NCBI RefSeq assembly: GCF_024124825.1
Contig: NZ_JAMXSS010000002.1
Span: forward strand, 2,914,001-2,978,000
Direction of reading: 5' to 3'
DNA: 64,000 bases
Source of the DNA: Arthrobacter sp. H16F315
Lineage (GTDB): Bacteria > Actinomycetota > Actinomycetes > Actinomycetales > Micrococcaceae
The notes beneath the pieces are model-generated. The model was not told the origin of the DNA and did no database searches. It saw only the letters and a program-made list of their open reading frames with translations. The translations under genes and the position numbers were made by a program. Positions 27,366 to 35,345 of the stretch are shown piece after piece (position 1 is the first letter of the stretch; each line of letters begins with the position of its first letter).

Positions 27366-28168
27366 GCACACCAACCGGCAAGCCCGTGATTGAACTGAAG
27401 AACGTCAAGGTTCACCACCGGGCCCGAACCGGTGGCCTCTTCCGGCCCAACATCGTCAAGGCAGTCAACGGAGTGGACTTCACCATCAGCCGCGGCGAGA
27501 CCGTGGGGATCGTCGGCGAATCCGGCTGCGGCAAATCCACCCTTGCCTCCGTGCTGGTGGGACTGCAGACCCCCACCTCAGGTGCGGTGTTGTTCCACGG
27601 GAAGCCCGCCATCAAGCGGAACGCCGCCCTGCGCAGGGAATTTGGCCGCGCAGTATCGGTGGTCTTCCAGGACCCGTCCACTGCGCTCAACCCCCGGATG
27701 ACCATCCAGGACATCCTCACCGACCCGCTCAAGATCCACGGGATCGGCACCGCGGCGACGCGGGCAGCGAAAGTCAAGGAACTCCTCGCACTAGTCGGGC
27801 TGCCGTACTCCGCCGCCGAGGTCACGCCTTCGCAGGTATCCGGCGGCCAGCGCCAGCGCGTTGCCATCGCCCGCGCCCTGGCCCTGGACCCGGACATCAT
27901 TGTGGCGGACGAGCCGACCTCGGCGCTGGACGTCTCGGTCCGGGCCCAGGTGCTGAACCTGCTCTCGGACCTAAAGACTCAGCTGAACCTCGGTATGGTC
28001 TTCATCTCCCACGATATCCAGACGGTCCGCTACGTCTCGGACCGGATTTGCGTTATGTATTTCGGCGAAATCGTGGAACAAGGTCCCGCCGGAGAGGTCT
28101 TCGACCATCCCGGCAACGACTACACCAAGAAACTGCTCGGCGCCGCGCCCAGCCTGCTGCACCCCTGA
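27362..28168 (+). CDS. ABC transporter ATP-binding protein (DppF-type)
   Basis: A 268-residue second ATPase of the importer. Walker A is GESGCGKS, the signature VSGGQRQRV, Walker B IIVADEPTSALD and the switch His in FISHD. The N-terminal RTGGLFRPNIVKAVNGVDF is typical of DppF/OppF. It starts at GTG 27362 in a GTGA overlap with the upstream stop and has AAGGAGG as ribosome site. It completes a two-permease, two-ATPase importer. Cytoplasmic, membrane-associated. Confidence 0.88.
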   Translation: MSTPTGKPVIELKNVKVHHRARTGGLFRPNIVKAVNGVDFTISRGETVGIVGESGCGKSTLASVLVGLQTPTSGAVLFHGKPAIKRNAALRREFGRAVSVVFQDPSTALNPRMTIQDILTDPLKIHGIGTAATRAAKVKELLALVGLPYSAAEVTPSQVSGGQRQRVAIARALALDPDIIVADEPTSALDVSVRAQVLNLLSDLKTQLNLGMVFISHDIQTVRYVSDRICVMYFGEIVEQGPAGEVFDHPGNDYTKKLLGAAPSLLHP

Positions 28169-28214
28169 TCCCCCCATCCTTTCCCAACTCACCAAACCAT
28201 CATTGGAGATACCT

Positions 28215-29132
28215 TTGTCTACCCAATTCCAGGGCGTCATTCCCCCGGTCGTCACCCCCCGCCACGCCGACGGCAGCATCGATACCGACTCGCTGAAGAA
28301 CCTCACCCGGCACCTCCTCGACGGCGGGGTGTCCGGCCTCTTCGTCCTCGGATCCTCCGGCGAGGTCCCCTACCTGACAAATGCCGAGCGCGAACTCGTT
28401 GTCAGCACCATCGCCGATGCGAACTCCGGCAGCGTGCCGTTGATCGTCGGCGCCAACGAACAAACCACCAACCGCGTCATCGAGGAGGCCCGGAAGGTCA
28501 TCGACCTCGGCGCCGATGCGATCGTTGTGACCTCGATGTACTACGCGATCGGCAACGCCGAGGAGACGGAAACCCACTTCCGCGCCGTACACGACGCCGT
28601 CAGCGCGCCGATCTTCGCCTATGACGTCCCCGTCCGCACCCACTTCAAACTGCCCACTGACCTGCTGGTCCGGCTCGGCCGCGACGGCGTGATCGCCGGC
28701 GTCAAGGACTCCTCCGGCGACGACGTCGCTTTCCGCCAGCTCCTGCTGGCCGCCCGGGACATCCCCAACTTCGACATCTTCACCGGTCACGAGGTCGTCG
28801 TCGACGGCGCCCTGCTCGGCGGCGCCCAAGGTGTCGTCCCGGGCCTGGGCAACGTGGACCCCCGCGGCTACCGGAGCCTTATGGACGCCGCAGCAGCCGG
28901 CGAGTGGGCAAAGGCTGCTGCCGAGCAGGACCGCATTGCCGACCTCTTCGAGATCGTTTACACCCCCAACGGCCGGGTCTCCGGCGGCGCGGCGGGCCTC
29001 GGCGCGTTCAAGACGGCCCTGCAGCTTATGGGCGTCATCGAGTCCAACACCATGAGCACACCCATGCCTTCCCTGAACGAGGACGAAACCACCGCCATCA
29101 AGGTCATCCTTGAACGCAACGGCCTGCTCTAG
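28215..29132 (+). CDS. nanA: Dihydrodipicolinate synthase/N-acetylneuraminate lyase family aldolase
   Basis: A 305-residue class I aldolase. Expected motifs are GSSGEVPYLT (carboxylate binding), the catalytic Tyr in FAYDVPVRTHF and the Schiff-base Lys in IAGVKDSSGDD. On sequence alone these fit the general DapA/KDG-aldolase type. The N-acetylneuraminate lyase assignment (sialic acid to ManNAc plus pyruvate) rests on the next two genes, a ROK kinase and a ManNAc-6-P epimerase. The TTG at 28215 is preferred because GGAG lies 6 bases upstream; the TTG at 28203 would contain that site. The gap to the ATPase is 46 bases. Confidence 0.75.
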   Translation: MSTQFQGVIPPVVTPRHADGSIDTDSLKNLTRHLLDGGVSGLFVLGSSGEVPYLTNAERELVVSTIADANSGSVPLIVGANEQTTNRVIEEARKVIDLGADAIVVTSMYYAIGNAEETETHFRAVHDAVSAPIFAYDVPVRTHFKLPTDLLVRLGRDGVIAGVKDSSGDDVAFRQLLLAARDIPNFDIFTGHEVVVDGALLGGAQGVVPGLGNVDPRGYRSLMDAAAAGEWAKAAAEQDRIADLFEIVYTPNGRVSGGAAGLGAFKTALQLMGVIESNTMSTPMPSLNEDETTAIKVILERNGLL

Positions 29133-29176
29133 GCTCCAGTGTTCACGGACCTAGGGAACTTGGATTGAGGAGGAAC

Positions 29177-30115
29177 ATGGCGCACGCCATCGGTGTGGAC
29201 CTTGGCGGCACCAAGACTGCAGCAGGACTGGTCTCGGAAGACGGCAAGCTGCTGTTCTCGGAGACCACCCCAACACTCAGCCGTGCCGGCGGCGAGGCTG
29301 TCCTGGACGCCACCGCGGCGCTGGTGTCCAGGATACGGCTCCGGGCCCAAGCCAACGGCATCACCACCATTGGCGTCGGGGTGGGCTCCGCCGGCGTGAT
29401 CGACGCAGGGCGTGGCGTTGTGGTTTCCGCGACCGACGCGATCCGGGGTTGGGCGCGGACGGCGCTGACCAAGGGCCTTGCAGGGCGGCTGGGGCTTCCC
29501 GCGGCCGCGGTCCGTGCCGTGAACGACGTTCACGCCCATGCACTCGGCGAAGCGTGGCGCGGTGCCGCGGCTGGGACGGCGAGTTCGCTGCTGATCGCGT
29601 TCGGAACCGGCGTGGGAGGAAGCCTGGTCCTGGCCGGCACGCCGGTCCTCGGCCACCGCTTCGTGGGCGGTCACGTGGGGCACCTCGCATCCCCGTACGC
29701 GTACTCCGGCGGCGAGGCGCTGCCGTGTTCCTGCGGCAACTCGGGCCATGTGGAGGCCGTGGCCTCCGGGCCGGCCATCCACGCGGCGTTCCTGCGGCTG
29801 GGCGGCTCCCCTGCAGTCCCGGACACCCGAGCAGTCTTTGCCCTGGCGCACGACGGCGATCCTGCGGCGGGAGAGGCCGTCAGCACCGCGGCCGCTGCGG
29901 CTGGCCAGGCGGCCGGCGGGCTTCTCAATATCCTGGACCCCGAGGTATTGGTAGTCTCCGGCGGGCTGGCCGACGCCGGCGAGCTGTGGTGGGAGCCCAT
30001 GGAGGCAGCCCTGCGCCGGGAACTGCTGGCCCCGCTCGCCCGCATGCCCGTCCTCCGCGCCACACTGCAAAACTCCGCGGCAGTCGTTGGCGCCGCAAAG
30101 CTCGTCTTCAACTGA
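29177..30115 (+). CDS. nanK: ROK family sugar kinase, probable N-acetylmannosamine kinase
   Basis: A 312-residue ROK protein. The ATP site is GVDLGGTKTAAGL at the N-terminus, the sugar/phosphate motif FGTGVGGSLVLAG is in the middle, and the zinc motif reads CSCGNSGHVEA (family pattern CxCGxxGCxE with His for the third Cys). ROK members include repressors and kinases; no N-terminal helix-turn-helix is present, so it is an enzyme. Between nanA and nanE it should phosphorylate ManNAc to ManNAc-6-P. ATG 29177 is chosen because GAGGAGG lies just upstream. Confidence 0.82.
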   Translation: MAHAIGVDLGGTKTAAGLVSEDGKLLFSETTPTLSRAGGEAVLDATAALVSRIRLRAQANGITTIGVGVGSAGVIDAGRGVVVSATDAIRGWARTALTKGLAGRLGLPAAAVRAVNDVHAHALGEAWRGAAAGTASSLLIAFGTGVGGSLVLAGTPVLGHRFVGGHVGHLASPYAYSGGEALPCSCGNSGHVEAVASGPAIHAAFLRLGGSPAVPDTRAVFALAHDGDPAAGEAVSTAAAAAGQAAGGLLNILDPEVLVVSGGLADAGELWWEPMEAALRRELLAPLARMPVLRATLQNSAAVVGAAKLVFN

Positions 30116-30160
30116 CCGAACCTGTCCGCCAACACCGGGCCACACAGAAACAAGGCACTT

Positions 30161-30847
30161 ATGATCCTGACCCCCGACGGCCTCGAGTCCCTCCGCTCCA
30201 GGCTTATCGTTTCGTGCCAGGCCTACCCTGGCGAGCCGATGCGGGATCCCCGCACCACCGCGCAACTCGCGGCCTCCGCCGTCATCGGCGGTGCCGCAGC
30301 CGTCCGGGTCCAGGGGCTGGCCGATATCCAGCACACCAGGGCCGCCGTCGAGGTCCCGGTCATCGGGCTCTGGAAGGATGGCCACGACGGCGTCCTGATC
30401 ACCCCGACACTGCGGCATGCCCTAGCAGTCGCCAATGCCGGAGCGCATATCGTGGCCATCGACGGCACCCGCCGGCAGCGCCCGGACGGGTTGAGCCTGG
30501 CAGCGACAGTCGCCGGCATCCGTGGCGGCTCCCACGCGCTCGTTATGGCCGATTGCGGCTCCTACGACGACGCTGCAGCGGCCGTCGACGCCGGGGTCGA
30601 CCTGATCGGCACCACCCTCGCCGGCTACACCAGTGAACGCACCAAGACCCAAGGCCCTGACCTTGAACTCCTCGAACGGATCGCCGCTGCAGCCTTCGGG
30701 AAACCGCTCATCGCCGAAGGCCGAATCCACACACCGGAGCAAGCCCGCCAGGCGCTCGGCGCCGGCGCGTTCGCCGTCGTCGTCGGCACTGCCATTACCC
30801 ACCCGGCCACCATCACCGGATGGTTCACTGCCGCGCTGCACTGCTGA
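30161..30847 (+). CDS. nanE: N-acetylmannosamine-6-phosphate 2-epimerase
   Basis: A 228-residue TIM-barrel enzyme of the NanE family. Characteristic stretches are LIVSCQAYPGEPMRDP, AAVRVQGLADI, PVIGLWKD, HIVAIDGTRRQRPDG, MADCGSYDDA and PLIAEGRIHTPEQA. It converts ManNAc-6-P to GlcNAc-6-P, which then needs NagA and NagB, not present in this window. It is the last gene of the operon, convergent with the GntR regulator; no clear terminator hairpin is seen in the roughly 150 bases between them. Confidence 0.9.
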   Translation: MILTPDGLESLRSRLIVSCQAYPGEPMRDPRTTAQLAASAVIGGAAAVRVQGLADIQHTRAAVEVPVIGLWKDGHDGVLITPTLRHALAVANAGAHIVAIDGTRRQRPDGLSLAATVAGIRGGSHALVMADCGSYDDAAAAVDAGVDLIGTTLAGYTSERTKTQGPDLELLERIAAAAFGKPLIAEGRIHTPEQARQALGAGAFAVVVGTAITHPATITGWFTAALHC

Positions 30848-30998
30848 GGACTGGCGCCATGGCACGGACTCATCGCGGGCATCAACTCCGAAGGGCGTTC
30901 CTCCCGCACGCCCGCTGCGGCGCGCCAAACCCGGCATGGCTCCGGGACCCCGACCAGTGGTTCGGATTGATGCGAACGCGCCTGGCCCGCCTTGGCCT

Positions 30999-31730
30999 TT
31001 AGCTGGCCGCGACGTCCTTGAGCTTCCGGCGGATGCCGTCGAAGTGGCGTTGGAGCCGCTCGGAGGCCAGCGGCTTGTCCTTGTGGACCACGGCCTGGAA
31101 GATCTCCCAATGGACACGGGCCTGATCGCCCAGATCCACGGGTCCTGAGCCCAAAGCCTGATGGATCTGCCGGTAGACCTTCCAGAAGACATCCATGAGA
31201 TTGATGAGAAGCTCGTTGTTCAGGGGCGCGTAGAGCCTGCGGTGGAACTCCGCATCCAGTTCGGCCAGCGGCTCGCCTGCTTCCGCGGCAGCGTCCATCA
31301 GCTCCATGGTGGTGCGGAGACCGTCGAGGTGCTCCTCGGTCATGAGGTCGATCGCGGACCCGATGAGTCCGGATTCCAGCGCCTGACGCACGTCAATCAA
31401 CTCCATGGCCTCTTCACCCCGGTGCCGCAGCGACAGACGGCCGCGGAACGCCAGCCCGTCGGTCAGTGCACTGAAGTTGTTAGGTGCCACGAACATGCCA
31501 AAACCGTGCCGGATCTCTATCACACCAAGCGCCTGCAACACCTTCAGGGACTCCCTGACAGTGTTACGCCCGACACCCAGCACCGCCGAAAGCTCACTTT
31601 CAGTCGGCAATGCGTCCCCAACGTCCAGTCCCTGTTCTAGGATGAGGTCCATGATGCGCGTCTGCAGCGCATGGGACCTGATCTGAGCGCTGAAACGGGC
31701 CGGGGACACTACTTGGGATTCGATGCTCAT
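30999..31730 (-). CDS. nanR: FadR-family GntR transcriptional regulator, probable NanR
   Basis: A 243-residue regulator. The winged helix-turn-helix is clear: LEQGLDVGDALPTESELSAVLGVGRNTVRESLKVLQ, ending in the wing GVIEIRHGFGMFV. The C-terminal FCD domain is all-helical and carries the likely metal/effector residues (EFHRRLYAPLNN; later HWEIFQAVVHKD). FadR-type regulators of sialic-acid genes respond to sialic acid or its intermediates. It is transcribed toward the nan operon and has its own copy of the GGACGTCC motif upstream, suggesting autoregulation. Confidence 0.85.
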   Translation of the reverse strand: MSIESQVVSPARFSAQIRSHALQTRIMDLILEQGLDVGDALPTESELSAVLGVGRNTVRESLKVLQALGVIEIRHGFGMFVAPNNFSALTDGLAFRGRLSLRHRGEEAMELIDVRQALESGLIGSAIDLMTEEHLDGLRTTMELMDAAAEAGEPLAELDAEFHRRLYAPLNNELLINLMDVFWKVYRQIHQALGSGPVDLGDQARVHWEIFQAVVHKDKPLASERLQRHFDGIRRKLKDVAAS

Positions 31731-31787
31731 GTCGCTCCTTCTGGCCGTGGCTGTGATCGACCACTCTTATTAGTCAGCCTACAGGAG

Positions 31788-31804
31788 ATGGGACGTCCAA
31801 TGTC
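31788..31804. promoter_or_regulatory. Putative NanR operator upstream of the GntR gene
   Basis: GGACGTCC at 31791-31798, flanked by GATG and AATGTCC, repeats the pattern at 22511-22531 in front of the nan importer. It lies 61-68 bases before the regulator's start codon. The shared 8-mer alone could occur by chance in a GC-rich window; the matching flanks and position raise the probability. Confidence 0.4.
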
Positions 31805-32160
31805 CAGTTCCCCTGCGACGACTCGAAGATATTTCTGACCCCTGCGCCGATGCACTGCTGATCCAGGGTGGCCGGAACCGGCGCCCGGCCCCCGCCACCA
31901 GGATGTGCGTTTAGGGGCCTCAAGCCTGGCCGCCGGAATGCGGAACCGCCGCCTTCCGGTAAGTTATTCACTGCCGTGTACCGGCCGCGGCAACTTAACG
32001 CCGCGAGAGCCACCGCACGCCGCTCCTATCCCCGCGTCGGCTCCCGGGAGAGAAGTTCCAAGACGCCACCCGCTCGGAGCTATCAGCGGGGTCACGCCCC
32101 CTTGCCTGCATCCGCCGCGGCGACCAGACTTAGTTGCAGGAGCCGATCCGGGGAGAAACG
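31805..32160. other. Non-coding region between the GntR regulator and the ester cyclase
   Basis: No convincing gene or repeat is seen. It should contain the promoter of the downstream SnoaL-like gene. The overlapping open frames here have poor codon use. Confidence 0.4.
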
Positions 32161-32589
32161 ATGGGAAACAAAGACGAACTGCGGCAGGCATACGGGCGCC
32201 TCATCGCCGCCGTCACGGCGAATGACGAGGATGCGCTGGCCCGGGTCGTCAGCGCCGACATCGTGGACCATAGCGCCGATCCAGGCCAGCTTCCAGGCTC
32301 GGCTGGAATTATTCACTGGATGCAGGGAATGCATGCCGGCCTCTCCGGCCTCACGGGAACGATCGAGGATACCGTCGCGGAGGGCGATAAAGTTGCAGGC
32401 CGGATGACATGGCGGGGGACGCATACAGGGCCGTTTCTAGGCCTGGCGGCCAGCAATAAACCCGTGACGGTGGCCTCCATTCACATCCTCCGCTTTGAAG
32501 GCGGACTAGCTGTCGAATGGTGGGGCGTGCCTGACCTCTATGGAGCGCTCACTGCGATGGGCGCCCGCGTCGAACTCCACGCTGACTGA
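32161..32589 (+). CDS. SnoaL-like ester cyclase / polyketide-cyclase fold protein
   Basis: A 142-residue NTF2-like protein. DIVDHSADPGQLPG, MHAGLSGLTGTIEDTVAEGDKVAGRM and TWRGTHTGPFLGL are characteristic of the SnoaL/ester cyclase family. Most members in soil bacteria have no known substrate. ATG 32161 follows GGGGAGAA. It stands alone, with no operon partner. Cytoplasmic. Confidence 0.85.
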   Translation: MGNKDELRQAYGRLIAAVTANDEDALARVVSADIVDHSADPGQLPGSAGIIHWMQGMHAGLSGLTGTIEDTVAEGDKVAGRMTWRGTHTGPFLGLAASNKPVTVASIHILRFEGGLAVEWWGVPDLYGALTAMGARVELHAD

Positions 32590-32963
32590 TCTCCGCACAC
32601 ACCGGTCAGTCGTTGAACATCCCGGCCAGGTAATCCGCCGTCAGGGCCGCTCCGGAGTACATGTCGCCACGCATAGGACCTGCCAAAGCCTTTGGGTTCC
32701 AGACCTTGCAACAATTCCCGGTTCACCCACGCCGTCGCACGGCGGCGGCACATCGTTCCGACTCGAGCCCATCGACGCCGGCACCAACCATAACGAAGTC
32801 CAGCTCAGCCGTCACCCCTCGTCCGTCTCAATGACGTGGAAGGAATGATCCTTAAGGCATTTCCACGAACCAAACGCCCCCGGTCTGCACCCGCGGCGCT
32901 CGGGGCGTAAGCCTCTGTTCCAAGGCTCTGCGGGGCCATAGCGTTGTTGCAGGAGGTTTGATC
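32590..32963. other. Intergenic region with a possible reverse-strand gene fragment
   Basis: On the minus strand, 32606 to about 32722, a reading ends in VWNPKALAGPMRGDMYSGAA followed by LTADYLAGMFND and a stop. It has coding-like codons but no start. It looks like the last roughly 38 residues of a lost gene of unknown family. AGGAGG at 32951-32956 serves the next gene. Confidence 0.3.
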
Positions 32964-33222
32964 ATGATGGATGGCTGGTACGGGTCTGGCTGGGGCATCG
33001 GCGCATGGGTGGCCATGGCCGCATTGATGCTGATTTTCTGGGGCGGCGTGGTGACCGTGGTGGTGCTGCTGGTCCGGCGACCCCATGGCGGCGATGGTGC
33101 AGGCGCGCCCCTGCCGCCGCACCACAACGCCGAGCGTATTCTCCATGAGCGCTTTGCCCGCGGGGGAAATCGACGAACAGGAGTTCACTGCCCGGCGGGC
33201 GGCGCTCAGGCGCCAGGAATGA
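32964..33222 (+). CDS. Small membrane protein with C-terminal SHOCT domain (one-base frameshift)
   Basis: About 85 residues after repair: a Gly/Trp-rich N-terminus, one transmembrane helix (AALMLIFWGGVVTVVVLLV), then a SHOCT motif. The uninterrupted frame runs into the next gene because of one extra G in the run 33162-33166. With four Gs it reads ILHERFARGEIDEQEFTARR and stops at TGA 33220-33222, the classical SHOCT ending. ATG 32964 lies 7 bases after AGGAGG. SHOCT domains are short oligomerisation modules of unknown function. The overlap with the cupredoxin start (ATGA) indicates translational coupling. Confidence 0.7.
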
Positions 33223-33791
33223 AGGCTATATCCCGCCGCGGGCAGCTGTTCCTCGGGATCGCCGCCACGATTCTTCTAACGGCACTGTCCCTCGTCGCTG
33301 TTGGACTCTTCGGCGGACTGGTGAATCCCGGGGTCACCGGTTTTCCGGCCCGGAACCGGTGCGTCGCCCCGGATCTTCCCGGGCCGGTCATCAGCGTGTC
33401 ACTGACCAACATGGGCGGTCCCATGATGGGCGCGCGCAACGGCGGGATGGGCGGGGCCATGCGGATGACGGCAGACCGCAGCACGCTTGCGCACGGCGCG
33501 GTGTCCTTCCTGGCCGCCAATGCCGGCACCCTCAGCCACGAACTGGTCATCCTGCCCCTCGCCGCCGACCAGATCCCCGGCACCCGCCCGATCGGCGCTG
33601 ACGGACAAATCGACGAGGCCGACAGCCTCGGGGAAGCATCCAATACCTGCGCCGAAGGAACCGGTCAAGGGATCCTGCCCGGAACCACAGGCTGGGTGAC
33701 CGTCACCCTCCCGCCCGGACGCTATGAGCTGGTCTGCAATCTGCCGGGCCATTACGCCGCCGGGATGTACACACAAATTACGGTGAACTAG
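33219..33791 (+). CDS. Membrane-anchored sulfocyanin-like cupredoxin
   Basis: A 190-residue protein with an N-terminal membrane anchor (LFLGIAATILLTALSLVAVG) and an extracytoplasmic blue-copper domain. Type 1 copper ligands are all visible: His in TLSHELVILP, then Cys, His and Met in LVCNLPGHYAAGMYTQ. Sulfocyanins carry single electrons or bind copper at the cell surface. A Met/Gly-rich segment (GGPMMGARNGGMGGAMRM) before the domain may bind extra Cu(I). It is upstream of a copper operator and a CopB-type ATPase, so copper homeostasis is the likely context. Confidence 0.82.
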   Translation: MKAISRRGQLFLGIAATILLTALSLVAVGLFGGLVNPGVTGFPARNRCVAPDLPGPVISVSLTNMGGPMMGARNGGMGGAMRMTADRSTLAHGAVSFLAANAGTLSHELVILPLAADQIPGTRPIGADGQIDEADSLGEASNTCAEGTGQGILPGTTGWVTVTLPPGRYELVCNLPGHYAAGMYTQITVN

Positions 33792-33965
33792 GCTCCCGCA
33801 CCACAGCCAGCGACCACGCGGCGGTCTGTCCAGTGCTCGGTTCGCAAGACGTGGCTCGTGCCATCGACTCAACACGGCAGGTTCCACCCCAGGCGAGAAT
33901 CCACTCTCTCGCCCATCGTCGACGCATCGGATAAGGGGACAGACATCCGGACCTGCTTGTCAGCT

Positions 33966-33982
33966 ATACCCCCTGGGGGTAT
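33966..33982. promoter_or_regulatory. CsoR-type copper operator
   Basis: A 17-base perfect palindrome ATACCCCC-T-GGGGGTAT, matching the TACCCC(C)...GGGGTA consensus of CsoR repressors. It lies 74 bases upstream of the P-type ATPase start codon, overlapping its likely promoter. No csoR gene is in the window, so the repressor must be encoded elsewhere. Confidence 0.8.
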
Positions 33983-34055
33983 GTTTGGGATGTTGTCAGT
34001 GAAGTGCTTTGTCCGAGCCGCCCGCAGCCGGGGAAACAACATAAGGAGTACACCC

Positions 34056-35345
34056 ATGGACCACGACCACCACCACGGACGTGCCGCCCGGCAGGACACG
34101 TCCGGCGTTCCCCTCAGCAGGTCCGTCGTCGGCAACGCTCCTCACTCCCACCCCGGCCATGGCGGCGGCATGGATGATGAGCACATGGTGCACACCCAGG
34201 GCCAACACGCCGGACACAGCGTCGCGATGTTCAAGAACAGGTTCTGGCTGACGCTGGCCATGTCCGTGCCTGTCGTGTTCTTCAGCCCCATGTTCGGCGG
34301 GCTGCTGGGCCATACACCCCCGGTTTTCCTGGGCTCGGCCTGGATCCCGCCGGCGCTGGGCACCGTGATCTTCTTCTACGGCGGGCAGCCCTTCCTCAAA
34401 GGTGGCCTGGAGGAACTGAAGAGCCGAAAACCGGCCATGATGCTGCTGATCGCCATGGCGATCAGCGTCGCATTCATCGCCTCCTGGATCACCAGCCTCG
34501 GGATCGGCGGGTTCGACCTGGACTTCTGGTGGGAGCTGGCCCTGTTGGTGGCGATCATGCTGCTGGGGCACTGGATCGAGATGCGCGCACTCGGCTCCGC
34601 ACGGGGTGCCCTGGACGCTCTTGCGGCTCTGTTGCCCGACGAGGCAGACCGGATTACCGCTGAGGGCACCGAAACCATCAAAGTCAGCGAGCTTGCGGCG
34701 GGGGACACCGTCCTGGTCCGCTCCGGAGCCCGAATGCCGGCCGACGGCACCATTGTTGACGGCCAGGCCGAGTTCGACGAATCGATGATCACGGGGGAAT
34801 CCAGGACCGTCCTTCGCTCATCCGGCAGTAAGGTCATCGCCGGAACCATCGCCACAGACAACACCGTCCGCGTGCAGGTCACCGCTGTCGGGGACGACAC
34901 CGCCCTGGCCGGAATCCAGCGCCTCGTCGCCGAGGCGCAGGCCTCCTCCTCCAAAGCCCAGGCCCTGGCCGACCGGGCCGCCGGTTTCCTGTTCTACTTC
35001 GCCGCCGGCGCCCGGGGTCCTCACGTTCATCGTCTGGTCACTGCTGGGCAGCGTCCCCGACGCCGTGACCCGCACCGTCACCGTCCTCGTAATCGCCTGC
35101 CCCCACGCTCTTGGCCTGGCCATCCCCTTGGTCATCGCCATCTCCACCGAGCAGGCGGCACGGGCCGGTGTCCTGATCAAGAACCGGATGGCACTGGAGC
35201 GCATGCGCACCATCGACGTTGTGCTCTTCGACAAGACCGGGACCCTCACCAAGGGCGAACCGGCACTCAAAGACGTCGCGACCGCCCAAGGCGTGGACCG
35301 GAACGATCTCCTGGCACTGGCAGCAGCCGTGGAAGCAGACAGTGA
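34056..35345 (+). CDS. CopB-like P1B heavy-metal ATPase, piece 1: N-terminal half (frameshifted gene)
   Basis: N-terminal part of a copper-exporting P-type ATPase. It starts at ATG 34056 (AAGGAG upstream) with a His-rich metal-binding tail (MDHDHHHG, HSHPGHGGGMDDEHMVH) typical of CopB. Four transmembrane segments follow, then the actuator domain with the dephosphorylation motif TGES near residue 245. Conserved reading stops at about nt 35013 (LADRAAGFLFYFAAGA). After CCCGGGG 35011-35017 the frame is wrong; removing one base gives GVLTFIVWSLLGSVPDAV and continues in piece 2. The repaired protein is about 709 aa, normal for CopB. Confidence 0.82.
   Translation: MDHDHHHGRAARQDTSGVPLSRSVVGNAPHSHPGHGGGMDDEHMVHTQGQHAGHSVAMFKNRFWLTLAMSVPVVFFSPMFGGLLGHTPPVFLGSAWIPPALGTVIFFYGGQPFLKGGLEELKSRKPAMMLLIAMAISVAFIASWITSLGIGGFDLDFWWELALLVAIMLLGHWIEMRALGSARGALDALAALLPDEADRITAEGTETIKVSELAAGDTVLVRSGARMPADGTIVDGQAEFDESMITGESRTVLRSSGSKVIAGTIATDNTVRVQVTAVGDDTALAGIQRLVAEAQASSSKAQALADRAAGFLFYFAAGARGPHVHRLVTAGQRPRRRDPHRHRPRNRLPPRSWPGHPLGHRHLHRAGGTGRCPDQEPDGTGAHAHHRRCALRQDRDPHQGRTGTQRRRDRPRRGPERSPGTGSSRGSRQ

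Noticed and set aside
32590..32850. Open frames on the + strand (such as 32540-32848) as a gene
   Set aside because: Codon use is poor and no ribosome site exists; the minus strand instead shows a short gene-end fragment.
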